The notes under the pieces: model-generated
Database searches by the model: none
Told to the model about the DNA's origin: nothing
Seen by the model: the letters and a program-made list of their open reading frames with translations, nothing else
Source of the DNA: Acidobacteria subdivision 13 bacterium RH2 MAG17b
GTDB lineage: Bacteria; Acidobacteriota; Terriglobia; UBA7540
Assembly (NCBI GenBank): GCA_002197525.1
Contig: NFUN01000116.1
Span: forward strand, 1-38,830
Direction: 5' to 3'
DNA length: 38,830 nucleotides
Made by a program: the position numbers and the translations under genes
Shown here: positions 16,324 through 24,252 of the stretch, in pieces
Layout: every line of letters starts with the position of its first letter
Numbering within the stretch: position 1 is the stretch's first letter

Positions 16324-17700
16324 GTGGTTCGCCTGTTTAACGTTTATTACCCCATCCGGACTCTCGTCTTGGTTCTTGGCGAGACAGTCATTGTCTGCTC
16401 GTCTTTCATCGTGGCGGCTTTCATACGGCTGGGCCAAGATTCAGCGCTCGTTCTGGAATATGAAAACGGCCTGTATAAGGTCTTGGCGATCACAGGAATC
16501 GCATTACTCTGCTTCTACTATTTTGACCTTTACGACACGCAGCGTGTTCCCTCAGGCGGCGAGACTTTTTTCCGCATTTTTATCGCCTTGGGCATCCTGT
16601 CGCTGGTGTTGGCGGCGATAGAAGCTTTCATACCCGGCTTTCTGCTTGGCAATGACGTCTTCCTCTTAGGCCTTTTGATTTTGACGCTTTCCCTAATCGG
16701 CTGGCGGTGGCTTTATGGATGGCTTCTTTCGCAGCCGTTCCTACGCGAAAGAGTTTATGTGCTCGGCTCGGGCGACCGGGCCCAAAGGCTCGTGGAGGCG
16801 CTGCAAAAACGGCCAGAGCTTGGTCTCGAAGTTGTAGGATGGGGAGGAGCAGCCAGTGATGGATCGCTGACGCGTGAGCAGCTAGCCTCACAGTTGATGT
16901 CTCTTCGGGAGAAAAACGCGGTGGACCACGTCATCGTGGCTATGAGCGATGGCCGGGGTAAAATGCCAGTCAGAGAACTGCTCGATCTGCGGCTTTCCGG
17001 CGTGAAGATTGATGACGCCACCGGTCTGCTTGAAAAGATCTCGGGCAAAATCGAAGTTCATGAACTCCATCCGAGCCGGCTGATTTTCTCGGAAGGATTT
17101 CGACTGAATTACTTATTCCTTGCGCTGCGCCGGCTGATTTCTTTCGCGGTTGCACTCATTGGCTTGGCGCTGTGTCTGCCGCTGATTCCCTTCATCGCAG
17201 TGGCGGTTAAAATGAATTCGCCCGGACCGGTGCTCTATCGCCAAAAGCGGGTAGGACAGCGAGGGCGCGTTTTTACTTGTTATAAGTTTCGAACTATGCG
17301 AGCCGATGCTGAAGCGGGCAGTGGGGCGACGTGGGCTACCGATGGCGATCCTCGAATTACGGCGGTGGGCCGCATTCTGCGCTACCTTCGTCTCGATGAG
17401 ATTCCTCAGATGTGGAACGTGCTCAAGGGTGACATGGGGTTTATTGGCCCACGGCCCGAACGACCCGAGTTCGTAGAGCAACTCAGCCAACAGATTCCTT
17501 ACTACAATCTTCGCCACATCATCCGTCCGGGCATTACAGGTTGGGCTCAAATCCGTTACAAGTATGGGAATACGGTCGAAGACGCCCGCCAAAAGTTGCA
17601 ATACGACCTTTTTTATATCAAGAACATGTCGATCGGTTTGGACTTCTGGATATTCGTGCAAACGATTAAGGTGATACTCCTCGGACGGGGAGCGCAATGA
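16324..17700 (+). CDS. Exopolysaccharide polyprenyl glycosylphosphotransferase (initiating sugar transferase)
   Basis: A 458-residue membrane enzyme of the WbaP/EpsE class. The N-terminal half has several membrane spans, then a nucleotide-binding-like domain (ERVYVLGSGDRAQRLVEAL). A further span near 270-295 precedes the catalytic C-terminal domain with SPGPVLYRQKRVG, CYKFRTMRADAE, RLDEIPQMWNVL and GDMGFIGPRPERPEF. It transfers the first sugar phosphate from a nucleotide sugar to undecaprenyl phosphate. The start is a GTG at 16324, six bases after the kinase stop. The 3' end overlaps the next GT gene by four bases (ATGA), indicating coupling. The sugar added first cannot be read from the sequence. 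Confidence 0.93.
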   Translation: MVRLFNVYYPIRTLVLVLGETVIVCSSFIVAAFIRLGQDSALVLEYENGLYKVLAITGIALLCFYYFDLYDTQRVPSGGETFFRIFIALGILSLVLAAIEAFIPGFLLGNDVFLLGLLILTLSLIGWRWLYGWLLSQPFLRERVYVLGSGDRAQRLVEALQKRPELGLEVVGWGGAASDGSLTREQLASQLMSLREKNAVDHVIVAMSDGRGKMPVRELLDLRLSGVKIDDATGLLEKISGKIEVHELHPSRLIFSEGFRLNYLFLALRRLISFAVALIGLALCLPLIPFIAVAVKMNSPGPVLYRQKRVGQRGRVFTCYKFRTMRADAEAGSGATWATDGDPRITAVGRILRYLRLDEIPQMWNVLKGDMGFIGPRPERPEFVEQLSQQIPYYNLRHIIRPGITGWAQIRYKYGNTVEDARQKLQYDLFYIKNMSIGLDFWIFVQTIKVILLGRGAQ

Positions 17701-18812
17701 AGTGGATTTTCTGGCTGTCTTTTGGACTTATTGCATACACGTATATCGGTTACCCCCTGGCGCTATACCTGAGGAGCCGGTGGCGCTCGCAGCCGGTGCG
17801 CAGGGAATCCATTGTCCCTCGCCTGTCCGTTATTATGGCCGTTCATAACGAGGCGGCGGCAATTTCCCAAAAACTAAACAACCTGTTTGCCTTGGATTAT
17901 CCCGCGGACCGGTTGGAGATTATCGCCGTCTCAGATGGTTCGGTGGACGGGACAAACAAGATTCTGCGGGATTATGAGGACCACCGCCTGCGGGTTTTCA
18001 TCCTTCCACAACATGAAGGCAAGGCGGCGGCTTTGAATCGTGGTATCCAAGAGGCGGAAGGTGAGATCGTTGTTTTCACGGACGCGCGGCAGATCGTGGA
18101 ACCAGAAGCGTTAAAGTACCTGGTATCCAACTTTGCTGATCCCACTGTGGGGTGCGTTAGTGGAGAACTCATGCTGGGAAATCCCGGGGGACCTCAGTCA
18201 GGAACTGGAGTTGGCCTATACTGGCGATTCGAAAAGATGATCCGGCGGTGGGAGAGCGAATCCGGATCTGTGGTGGGCGCCACAGGCGCCTTGTACGCTG
18301 CCCGGAGATCGTTGCTGGCGCCTTTGCCGGAAGATACCCTGCTGGACGACGTCTATCAGCCGCTGCAGATCGCGAGGCGCGGGGCGAGGGTGATCTTTGA
18401 ACCACGCGCCCGGGCGTGGGACCGCTTGGCTTCTTCGCACCAGGAATTCCGGCGTAAAGTGCGGACGTTAACGGGCAATTACCAGCTTCTACAACTCGCT
18501 CCCTGGCTGCTCACGCGGGACAATCCGCTCCGGTTCGAGTTTGTCAGCCACAAGCTACTGAGACTGTTGGTCCCTTTTGCTCTTTTGGCATTTCTGGCCG
18601 CCTCATTGTCGCTTTCCGCTCCCATTTACCGCGTCTCGGCTTTAACCCAGATCCTGTTTTACGGCTCGGCCGCGCTCAAGCCAGGAAAACCGCGCTGGGG
18701 TATTTTGAAGCGCGCTTCTGAGGCTGCACTGGCCTTTATTTTATTGAACGCTGCGGCCGCCGTAGCCCTTTTTTATTTTTTAACCGGCAAGCGCCGGGTC
18801 TGGGTGCGATAG
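17697..18812 (+). CDS. Membrane-bound glycosyltransferase family 2
   Basis: A 371-residue GT2 with an N-terminal anchor (WIFWLSFGLIAYTYIGYPLAL) and two or three C-terminal membrane spans (about 285-310 and 340-365). The catalytic domain shows LSVIMAVHNEAAAI, AVSDGSVDGT, VFTDARQIVEP and, after the acceptor-side DDVYQPLQIARRG, a QEFRRKVRTLTGNYQLL segment in the place of the QxxRW element of processive enzymes. It presumably extends the lipid-linked repeat unit. The start overlaps the upstream transferase stop by four bases. Confidence 0.9.
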   Translation: MKWIFWLSFGLIAYTYIGYPLALYLRSRWRSQPVRRESIVPRLSVIMAVHNEAAAISQKLNNLFALDYPADRLEIIAVSDGSVDGTNKILRDYEDHRLRVFILPQHEGKAAALNRGIQEAEGEIVVFTDARQIVEPEALKYLVSNFADPTVGCVSGELMLGNPGGPQSGTGVGLYWRFEKMIRRWESESGSVVGATGALYAARRSLLAPLPEDTLLDDVYQPLQIARRGARVIFEPRARAWDRLASSHQEFRRKVRTLTGNYQLLQLAPWLLTRDNPLRFEFVSHKLLRLLVPFALLAFLAASLSLSAPIYRVSALTQILFYGSAALKPGKPRWGILKRASEAALAFILLNAAAAVALFYFLTGKRRVWVR

Positions 18813-18818
18813 AAAACA

Positions 18819-20117
18819 ATGGCTGCAACCGCAACCAACACGCAAGCTCGCCAACGGAAACCTTTTGGCGGCCTATTTTTTTGGATTCTAGCCTTTTTCT
18901 TCATCTATTACGCTGTTCCGATGGTGTGGGTCCCGGGTCTGCACCTGATTCATCCCGCCAAAGTTGTCGGTTTGGGAGCCCTGGTAGCCTTGCTACTGAA
19001 TGTTGGAAAATTCGGAGAAGCCCTACTTCCCGAAGTGGTGCTTATATTGCTTCTGGTGACGCAAATGGGCCTTGCTTCCATATTTTCGCCGGTTTGGAAG
19101 GGAGGGGCTATTAACATCACCATGATTTTTGCTCAGGTTGTTCTGATTGTCTTCGCGATGGCCCTGGCGGTGAGGACTATAGACCGGCTTCGGAAATTGG
19201 TTTTTGTCCAGACTGCGTCGGTAGCAGTGATCGCAGTGCTCTCACTGGTGAGCGGCGGTTCCAAAGGGCGCCTGAGCGCGGCCATGTCAAGCAGTAACTA
19301 CTCGAACTCGAACGACTTAGCGCTTGCCGTCGTTTTAACCATACCGTTCTGCTTTTATTTCTTTTTCCGCACTCACAGCGTGTTTCGTAAGGGAATATGG
19401 GCCATGGCAATGCTGTCCATGTGCGCTACCGCCTTCTCGACGGGATCACGGGGAGGGTTTCTTGCATTCGCTGTGGCGGTTGGCGTATGTCTTTGGGAAT
19501 ATGGAGTCAAGGCGCGACGGATGTTTCTTGTCTTTGGGGCTGTCGCTGTAGGCGTAGTGCTCTTTTTGGTTGCCGGAGCAAAATTGGGAAACAGACTCGC
19601 TGGCACGTTTAATCCAAGCGAGAATTATGAAGCCTCCTACGGTTCCTACAAAGCCCGGAAGGCTCTACTGATCCAAAGTTTACGCTATACGGCCGAGTAT
19701 CCGCTTTTTGGGATTGGTCCCGGCGACTTTCAGTCGGCCTCAAAGACATGGCAGCCGACCCATGACGTTTACACAACCTTCAGCGCCGAAGTCGGCTTGC
19801 CGGCTCTGATCATTTTTCTTCTGATGCTCCGGCGGGCGTTTATAAATCTGCGCGAAGTGCGGCGCCGGATGCCAGACTCGGAACTCTCGGTGCTCGCAGC
19901 GTCGATGCGCGCGTCACTTCTGGCCTTCGCTTTGGCGGGGTTCTTTTACCCTGATGCCTACGCGTTTTTCCCCTACCTCATGCTGGCCCTCACTACGGCG
20001 GCCTTTCAGGTTGCCAGGGATCAGAGTGTTGAAATTCAAGAGCCAGAATCGGCTCGCCAGGCGGCCCGCTCGTACGCCTACGGGATGGCCTCGCGGACCT
20101 CGGTTCCGACGCGGTGA
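18819..20117 (+). CDS. O-antigen ligase/polymerase-family (Wzy/WaaL-like) membrane protein
   Basis: A 432-residue protein dominated by about ten or eleven hydrophobic helices. A large periplasmic loop precedes the last spans and contains YPLFGIGPGDFQ and THDVYTTFSAEVGLPALIIFL, the histidine-containing signature of the Wzy_C/O-antigen ligase family. It is the obvious candidate to polymerise repeat units, or to ligate the polysaccharide to an acceptor. Which of these it does is not decidable from sequence. Start ATG is six bases after the GT2 stop. Confidence 0.85.
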   Translation: MAATATNTQARQRKPFGGLFFWILAFFFIYYAVPMVWVPGLHLIHPAKVVGLGALVALLLNVGKFGEALLPEVVLILLLVTQMGLASIFSPVWKGGAINITMIFAQVVLIVFAMALAVRTIDRLRKLVFVQTASVAVIAVLSLVSGGSKGRLSAAMSSSNYSNSNDLALAVVLTIPFCFYFFFRTHSVFRKGIWAMAMLSMCATAFSTGSRGGFLAFAVAVGVCLWEYGVKARRMFLVFGAVAVGVVLFLVAGAKLGNRLAGTFNPSENYEASYGSYKARKALLIQSLRYTAEYPLFGIGPGDFQSASKTWQPTHDVYTTFSAEVGLPALIIFLLMLRRAFINLREVRRRMPDSELSVLAASMRASLLAFALAGFFYPDAYAFFPYLMLALTTAAFQVARDQSVEIQEPESARQAARSYAYGMASRTSVPTR

Positions 20118-20194
20118 AACAGCTTGGTGGAATGAGACGCGGGCGAGGCGCAAGACGTTCCCGGTAACTAATGGCGCGGAGACGATAACACTCA

Positions 20195-22156
20195 ATGTGC
20201 GGAATTGCTGGAATCGTAAATCGCGAAGGTGGCGCCAACATCGACGCCGGGACGATTCACCGCATGTGCCAGGCCATGGTGTATCGCGGCCCGGACGACG
20301 AAGGTATTTATACGAACGGTCCTGCAGGAATTGGGATGCGGCGGCTCAGCATCATTGACGTGGCCGGCGGACGCCAGCCGGTACACAACGAGGATCGAAC
20401 TATCTGGGTTGTCTTCAACGGCGAGATTTATAATTTCGCCGGGCTGCGGCGGGAGCTTGAAGCGCGCGGCCATCGCTTTTACACCCACTCGGACACAGAA
20501 GTCATAGTCCATCTCTACGAGGAGCACGGATCAAATTGCGTCCAGAAGCTCCGGGGGATGTTTGCGTTTGCCGTTCTCGACGAACGCAACCAAACGCTCC
20601 TGCTTGCCCGCGACCGGCTCGGGATCAAACCCGTCCATTACGCGGTCACCGGCGATGGCCTGATTTTCGGCTCGGAAATCAAAGTGATTCTTGCTGCGGT
20701 TCCGGAATTGAAGGAAACCGACCCGGAAAGCCTCCTGCAGTACTTCTATTTTGGTTATATTCTCGAGCCCGCGACGGCCTTCAAAAACATTCGCAAGCTG
20801 CCTCCCGGCCATCTGCTTGAATGGGAAAACGGGCGCGCCACTGTTCAGCGATACTGGGATTTACCGGCTTACGGAACCCACGAACCAAAATCCGAAGAGG
20901 AATGCCTGGAAGAGCTTGAAGCCTGCCTGAGTGAAGCGGTCCGCATGCGGCTGATCGCGGAGGTGCCGCTGGGCGCGTTGCTGAGCGGGGGAGTTGACTC
21001 CTCAATCGTCGTGGCTCTCATGGCCCGCCACAGCTCCCGGCCGGTTGAAACCTTTTCCGTTGCCTTCGGCAGGGCGGACTTTAATGAAGCTCCTCATGCA
21101 CGCCTCGTTGCGGAGCGATTCGCTACGAAGCACCACGAGCTTACGGTCGAGCCGAACCTTAGTGAAACATTGGACCTTCTCACTCACTCCATGGAAGAGC
21201 CTTTTGGAGACTCCTCCATGATTCCGACCTACCATATTTGCCGGCTGGCGCGACAACATGTTACCGTAGCGCTCTCCGGCGACGGTGGTGACGAGCTTTT
21301 TGCGGGCTATGAGCGTTATCCCTTCGTTCTGCAACCGAGCTTCGGGGACTGGATGCCTGGCGTCCTAGGGCGCTTGTACCGGGAGCAAATCTTTCACTGC
21401 CTTCCGAAGAGTCTTTACGGCCGGAACTTGATCTATAACCGGTCATTCCCGGTCCGTGACCGCTACCTTGACTACATTTCCTGGATGCCCGTGACCTCTC
21501 GCGAAAGGCACCTGGTCGCGGATGACTTCCTTGCCTGGGCGAAGCGCGCTCCCAACCCCTTTGTCCTATTTCAAAATTATTTCGACCACGCTCCAGCCGA
21601 TGACGCCTTGAGCCGCATGCTCTACCTGGATACCAAGACGTATCTACCTGGCGACATCCTCACCAAGGTGGACCGGATGAGCATGGCTTGCTCGCTCGAA
21701 GCGCGCGTGCCGCTGCTCGATCACGTTTTTGTCGAGCTCGTCACCAAATTACCCTTGCATTGGAAGTTTCGCTCAGGGCAGCAGAAGTACATCTTGAAGC
21801 GGCTCGCGGAGAGGCTCGGCGTGCCGAGAGAAGTCATTGATCGTCCCAAGCAGGGTTTTGCGCTCCCGCTGGTGCACTGGATGCGCCGCGAATTCCGGCA
21901 GGACTTGCTCCGCATCCTGCTTGAACCTCGAACTGTTCAGCGCGGCTATTTCAATCCGCAGGCGGTCCGGCAGCTTCTCGACGAGCATTTTTCGGGTCGG
22001 CGCGACCGGTCTAGCCGCATCTGGCGTCTTCTCATCTTCGAGCTGTGGCACCGGAATTTTCTTGAAGCCCCCGTCGTTGAGGTCTCTGGGCCCCCGCCGC
22101 CGCAAGCGCAGGTCAAGGCGGGCACGAGCCTTCACCCTGGCCTATTGACCGCCTGA
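20195..22156 (+). CDS. Asparagine synthase (glutamine-hydrolysing)-type amidotransferase of exosortase loci
   Basis: A 653-residue two-domain enzyme. The mature N-terminal nucleophile Cys2 is visible in MCGIAGI, the glutaminase domain covers about residues 2-200, and the synthetase domain holds the ATP-pyrophosphatase loop LLSGGVDSSIV. In primary metabolism such proteins make asparagine. The form embedded in exosortase polysaccharide loci (TIGR03108-like) is thought to amidate a sugar or other component, an inference from context here. ATG at 20195, 77 bases after the ligase gene, with an upstream GGAG a little far from the start. No catalytic residue appears lost. Confidence 0.9.
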   Translation: MCGIAGIVNREGGANIDAGTIHRMCQAMVYRGPDDEGIYTNGPAGIGMRRLSIIDVAGGRQPVHNEDRTIWVVFNGEIYNFAGLRRELEARGHRFYTHSDTEVIVHLYEEHGSNCVQKLRGMFAFAVLDERNQTLLLARDRLGIKPVHYAVTGDGLIFGSEIKVILAAVPELKETDPESLLQYFYFGYILEPATAFKNIRKLPPGHLLEWENGRATVQRYWDLPAYGTHEPKSEEECLEELEACLSEAVRMRLIAEVPLGALLSGGVDSSIVVALMARHSSRPVETFSVAFGRADFNEAPHARLVAERFATKHHELTVEPNLSETLDLLTHSMEEPFGDSSMIPTYHICRLARQHVTVALSGDGGDELFAGYERYPFVLQPSFGDWMPGVLGRLYREQIFHCLPKSLYGRNLIYNRSFPVRDRYLDYISWMPVTSRERHLVADDFLAWAKRAPNPFVLFQNYFDHAPADDALSRMLYLDTKTYLPGDILTKVDRMSMACSLEARVPLLDHVFVELVTKLPLHWKFRSGQQKYILKRLAERLGVPREVIDRPKQGFALPLVHWMRREFRQDLLRILLEPRTVQRGYFNPQAVRQLLDEHFSGRRDRSSRIWRLLIFELWHRNFLEAPVVEVSGPPPPQAQVKAGTSLHPGLLTA

Positions 22157-22257
22157 CGGCGAATTTCCTGAGTGCATCCTGTGCATCGCTAAGGGCGCTT
22201 CGGTTGCGCCCTCCACCTGGTGGAGTCAATCCTATAAGCAATTGGACTGAATGGATC

Positions 22258-23082
22258 ATGCCGAAGATTGAGACTGAAAAAATCACCTTCTCGTTCGGAC
22301 GCAACTGGCAGGAATTTCTTGATTGCCACCTCGATCCCGAGAGCGAGCGGATCGCCACAAATTCGTTAAAGGAGTTCATGGAAGTTGAGGATTTGCGCGG
22401 CCTGTCCTTTTTGGACGTTGGCTGCGGGAGCGGCTTATTTTCACTGGCCGCTTACCGCCTGGGCGCCCGGACCATCATCAGTTTTGATGTTGACCCTCTC
22501 TCTGTTCGCTGCTGCGAGGAATTGCGGCGGCGGGCTGGCGACCCGGCCCACTGGGAGATTCGCGAGGGATCCATCCTCGACTCCGCATTCATCAACGCGA
22601 TACCCAAGGCGGATGTAGTCTACGCCTGGGGTTCCCTGCATCACACCGGCGACATGTGGCAAGCCATCCGAAACGCAGCGGGATTAGTAGAAAATACCGG
22701 ACTGTTCTACCTCTCCATCTATAACAAGGTCGGCGAGCGAGGGGGTTCGGAATTTTGGCTGTATGTTAAAAGGCTCTACAACGGTTCTCCCCGTGCAATC
22801 AAACTCCTGATGGAGTTTGCGCAGTTCGGGCGGCACTTTTTGCGCAAGCTTGCTTCGTTTGAGAATCCACGCACCCTATTTACTCAGTATCAGTATTCTG
22901 CGGGCCGGGGCATGAACTATTGGACCGACGTCCGTGATTGGCTCGGCGGCTACCCTTACGAATTCGCAGCCACAGACGAGATTTTCCGCTTTGCTAAGCG
23001 CGAGCTGGGTTTTGAGCTGGTCAACTTGCGGGTCACGAACAACTTGGGTCCGAATGAATTTCTCTTTCGCAGGCGGAATTAG
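22258..23082 (+). CDS. Class I SAM-dependent methyltransferase
   Basis: About 274 residues. The SAM-binding motif I is LSFLDVGCGSGLFSLAA, followed by ISFDVDPLS at the end of the second strand and VYAWGSLHHTGDMW in the motif IV region. The C-terminal third (about 160-250) is a longer domain of unknown specificity. It probably O-methylates a sugar or a pathway intermediate. The ORF track starts at a TTG (22204), but the ATG at 22258 (MPKIETEKITFSFG) is the more natural start. A near-palindrome CTCCACC-t-GGTGGAG lies just upstream. The stop is immediately followed by the next ATG with no gap. Confidence 0.82.
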   Translation: MPKIETEKITFSFGRNWQEFLDCHLDPESERIATNSLKEFMEVEDLRGLSFLDVGCGSGLFSLAAYRLGARTIISFDVDPLSVRCCEELRRRAGDPAHWEIREGSILDSAFINAIPKADVVYAWGSLHHTGDMWQAIRNAAGLVENTGLFYLSIYNKVGERGGSEFWLYVKRLYNGSPRAIKLLMEFAQFGRHFLRKLASFENPRTLFTQYQYSAGRGMNYWTDVRDWLGGYPYEFAATDEIFRFAKRELGFELVNLRVTNNLGPNEFLFRRRN

Positions 23083-24228
23083 ATGCCGGAAGAGCCCAGC
23101 GACAACCGGCCGGCGGTTTTCCTGATGACCAACACCTTCGAAACCGGTGGAAGTGAGCGCCAATTCGTCACCCTGGCTCGCGCTCTGCGCCGCGAAGCGT
23201 TTCGTGTCGAGCTCGGATGTCTCGGGCGGTTGGGTGTGTTTAACAACGGGCTGGGGGACGTACCGGAGTTCCCGCCTGGCGGCAAGCTTTACGGTTGGCA
23301 GTCGCTTCGCGCGCGGCTGGCTCTTGGCAGGCGGCTGCGCTCTCGCCGAATTGCCGTCGCCCACTCATTCGATTTCTACTCGAATCTCATGATGATTCCT
23401 GCTGCCAAGTTCGCGGGAGTGCCCGTGGTCATCGGAAGCCAGCGGCAGTTGGGGGACTTGCTCAGCAAAGGTCAGGTCACCGCCCAGAACGCAGCCTTTT
23501 GCCTCGCCGACTGTGTGGTGTGCAATTCGCGGGCCGCCGCTGACCGCCTCACCCGGGCCGGGCTACCGGACCACAAGATCAAAGTCATTCCGAATGCTTT
23601 GCCGCAGGAAGCCTTCGCAGAAACGGCCCCTGCGCTGCCTCGTTCCGAGAGCGTCTTGCGGGTCGGGATGATTGCCAGGATGAACAATCCGGTAAAGAAT
23701 TATCCGGTGCTTCTCGACGCCGCGGCGCGGCTGGCCGCAAAGTATTCCAACGTGGAATTCCTGCTGGCCGGCGACGGCCCGCTTCGCCCAGAGCTTGAAA
23801 GCATGGCCAAATCCTTGGGGATCGAGCGGCAAGTGCGGTTTCTCGGCGACCGGAGCGATATTCCTGCCGTATTGGCGTCCATGGACATTTCTGTTTTGAC
23901 CTCGCACTCTGAAAGCCTGTCGAACGCCATTCTTGAATCCATGGCCGCCGGACTGCCTGTGGTGGCAACCCGCGTGGGCGGCAATCCGGACTTGGTTCAC
24001 GAAGGCGAGACGGGATTTTTGATCCCGCCCGGCGATGCAGCGAGCCTTGCGGAGGCTATCGAGCGCCTTCTGGCCGCGCCGGAGCTCCGGCGGGAGTTTG
24101 GACGGAAAGCAAAGGCGTTCGCGCTTGAGAATTTTTCGCTCACGCGCGTCCGGGACCAATACGAGCGGCTTTACACCGCGCTGCTCGCCCGCAAAGACCG
24201 GCTCACGACGCCACCGGCGAGGCATTAA
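23083..24228 (+). CDS. Glycosyltransferase family 4
   Basis: A 381-residue GT-B-fold enzyme. The N-terminal domain begins PAVFLMTNTFETGGSERQFVTLARAL, the linker and C-terminal domain begin at LRVGMIARMNNPVKNYP, and the donor-binding EX7E element is visible in SHSESLSNAILESMAAGLPVVAT. It should be a cytoplasmic retaining transferase adding one sugar of the repeat unit. It starts directly at the stop of the methyltransferase gene, so they are translationally linked, and it is followed after 24 bases by the oxidoreductase. Confidence 0.92.
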   Translation: MPEEPSDNRPAVFLMTNTFETGGSERQFVTLARALRREAFRVELGCLGRLGVFNNGLGDVPEFPPGGKLYGWQSLRARLALGRRLRSRRIAVAHSFDFYSNLMMIPAAKFAGVPVVIGSQRQLGDLLSKGQVTAQNAAFCLADCVVCNSRAAADRLTRAGLPDHKIKVIPNALPQEAFAETAPALPRSESVLRVGMIARMNNPVKNYPVLLDAAARLAAKYSNVEFLLAGDGPLRPELESMAKSLGIERQVRFLGDRSDIPAVLASMDISVLTSHSESLSNAILESMAAGLPVVATRVGGNPDLVHEGETGFLIPPGDAASLAEAIERLLAAPELRREFGRKAKAFALENFSLTRVRDQYERLYTALLARKDRLTTPPARH

Positions 24229-24252
24229 AATCATTCGCTCAAGGTGCAACTC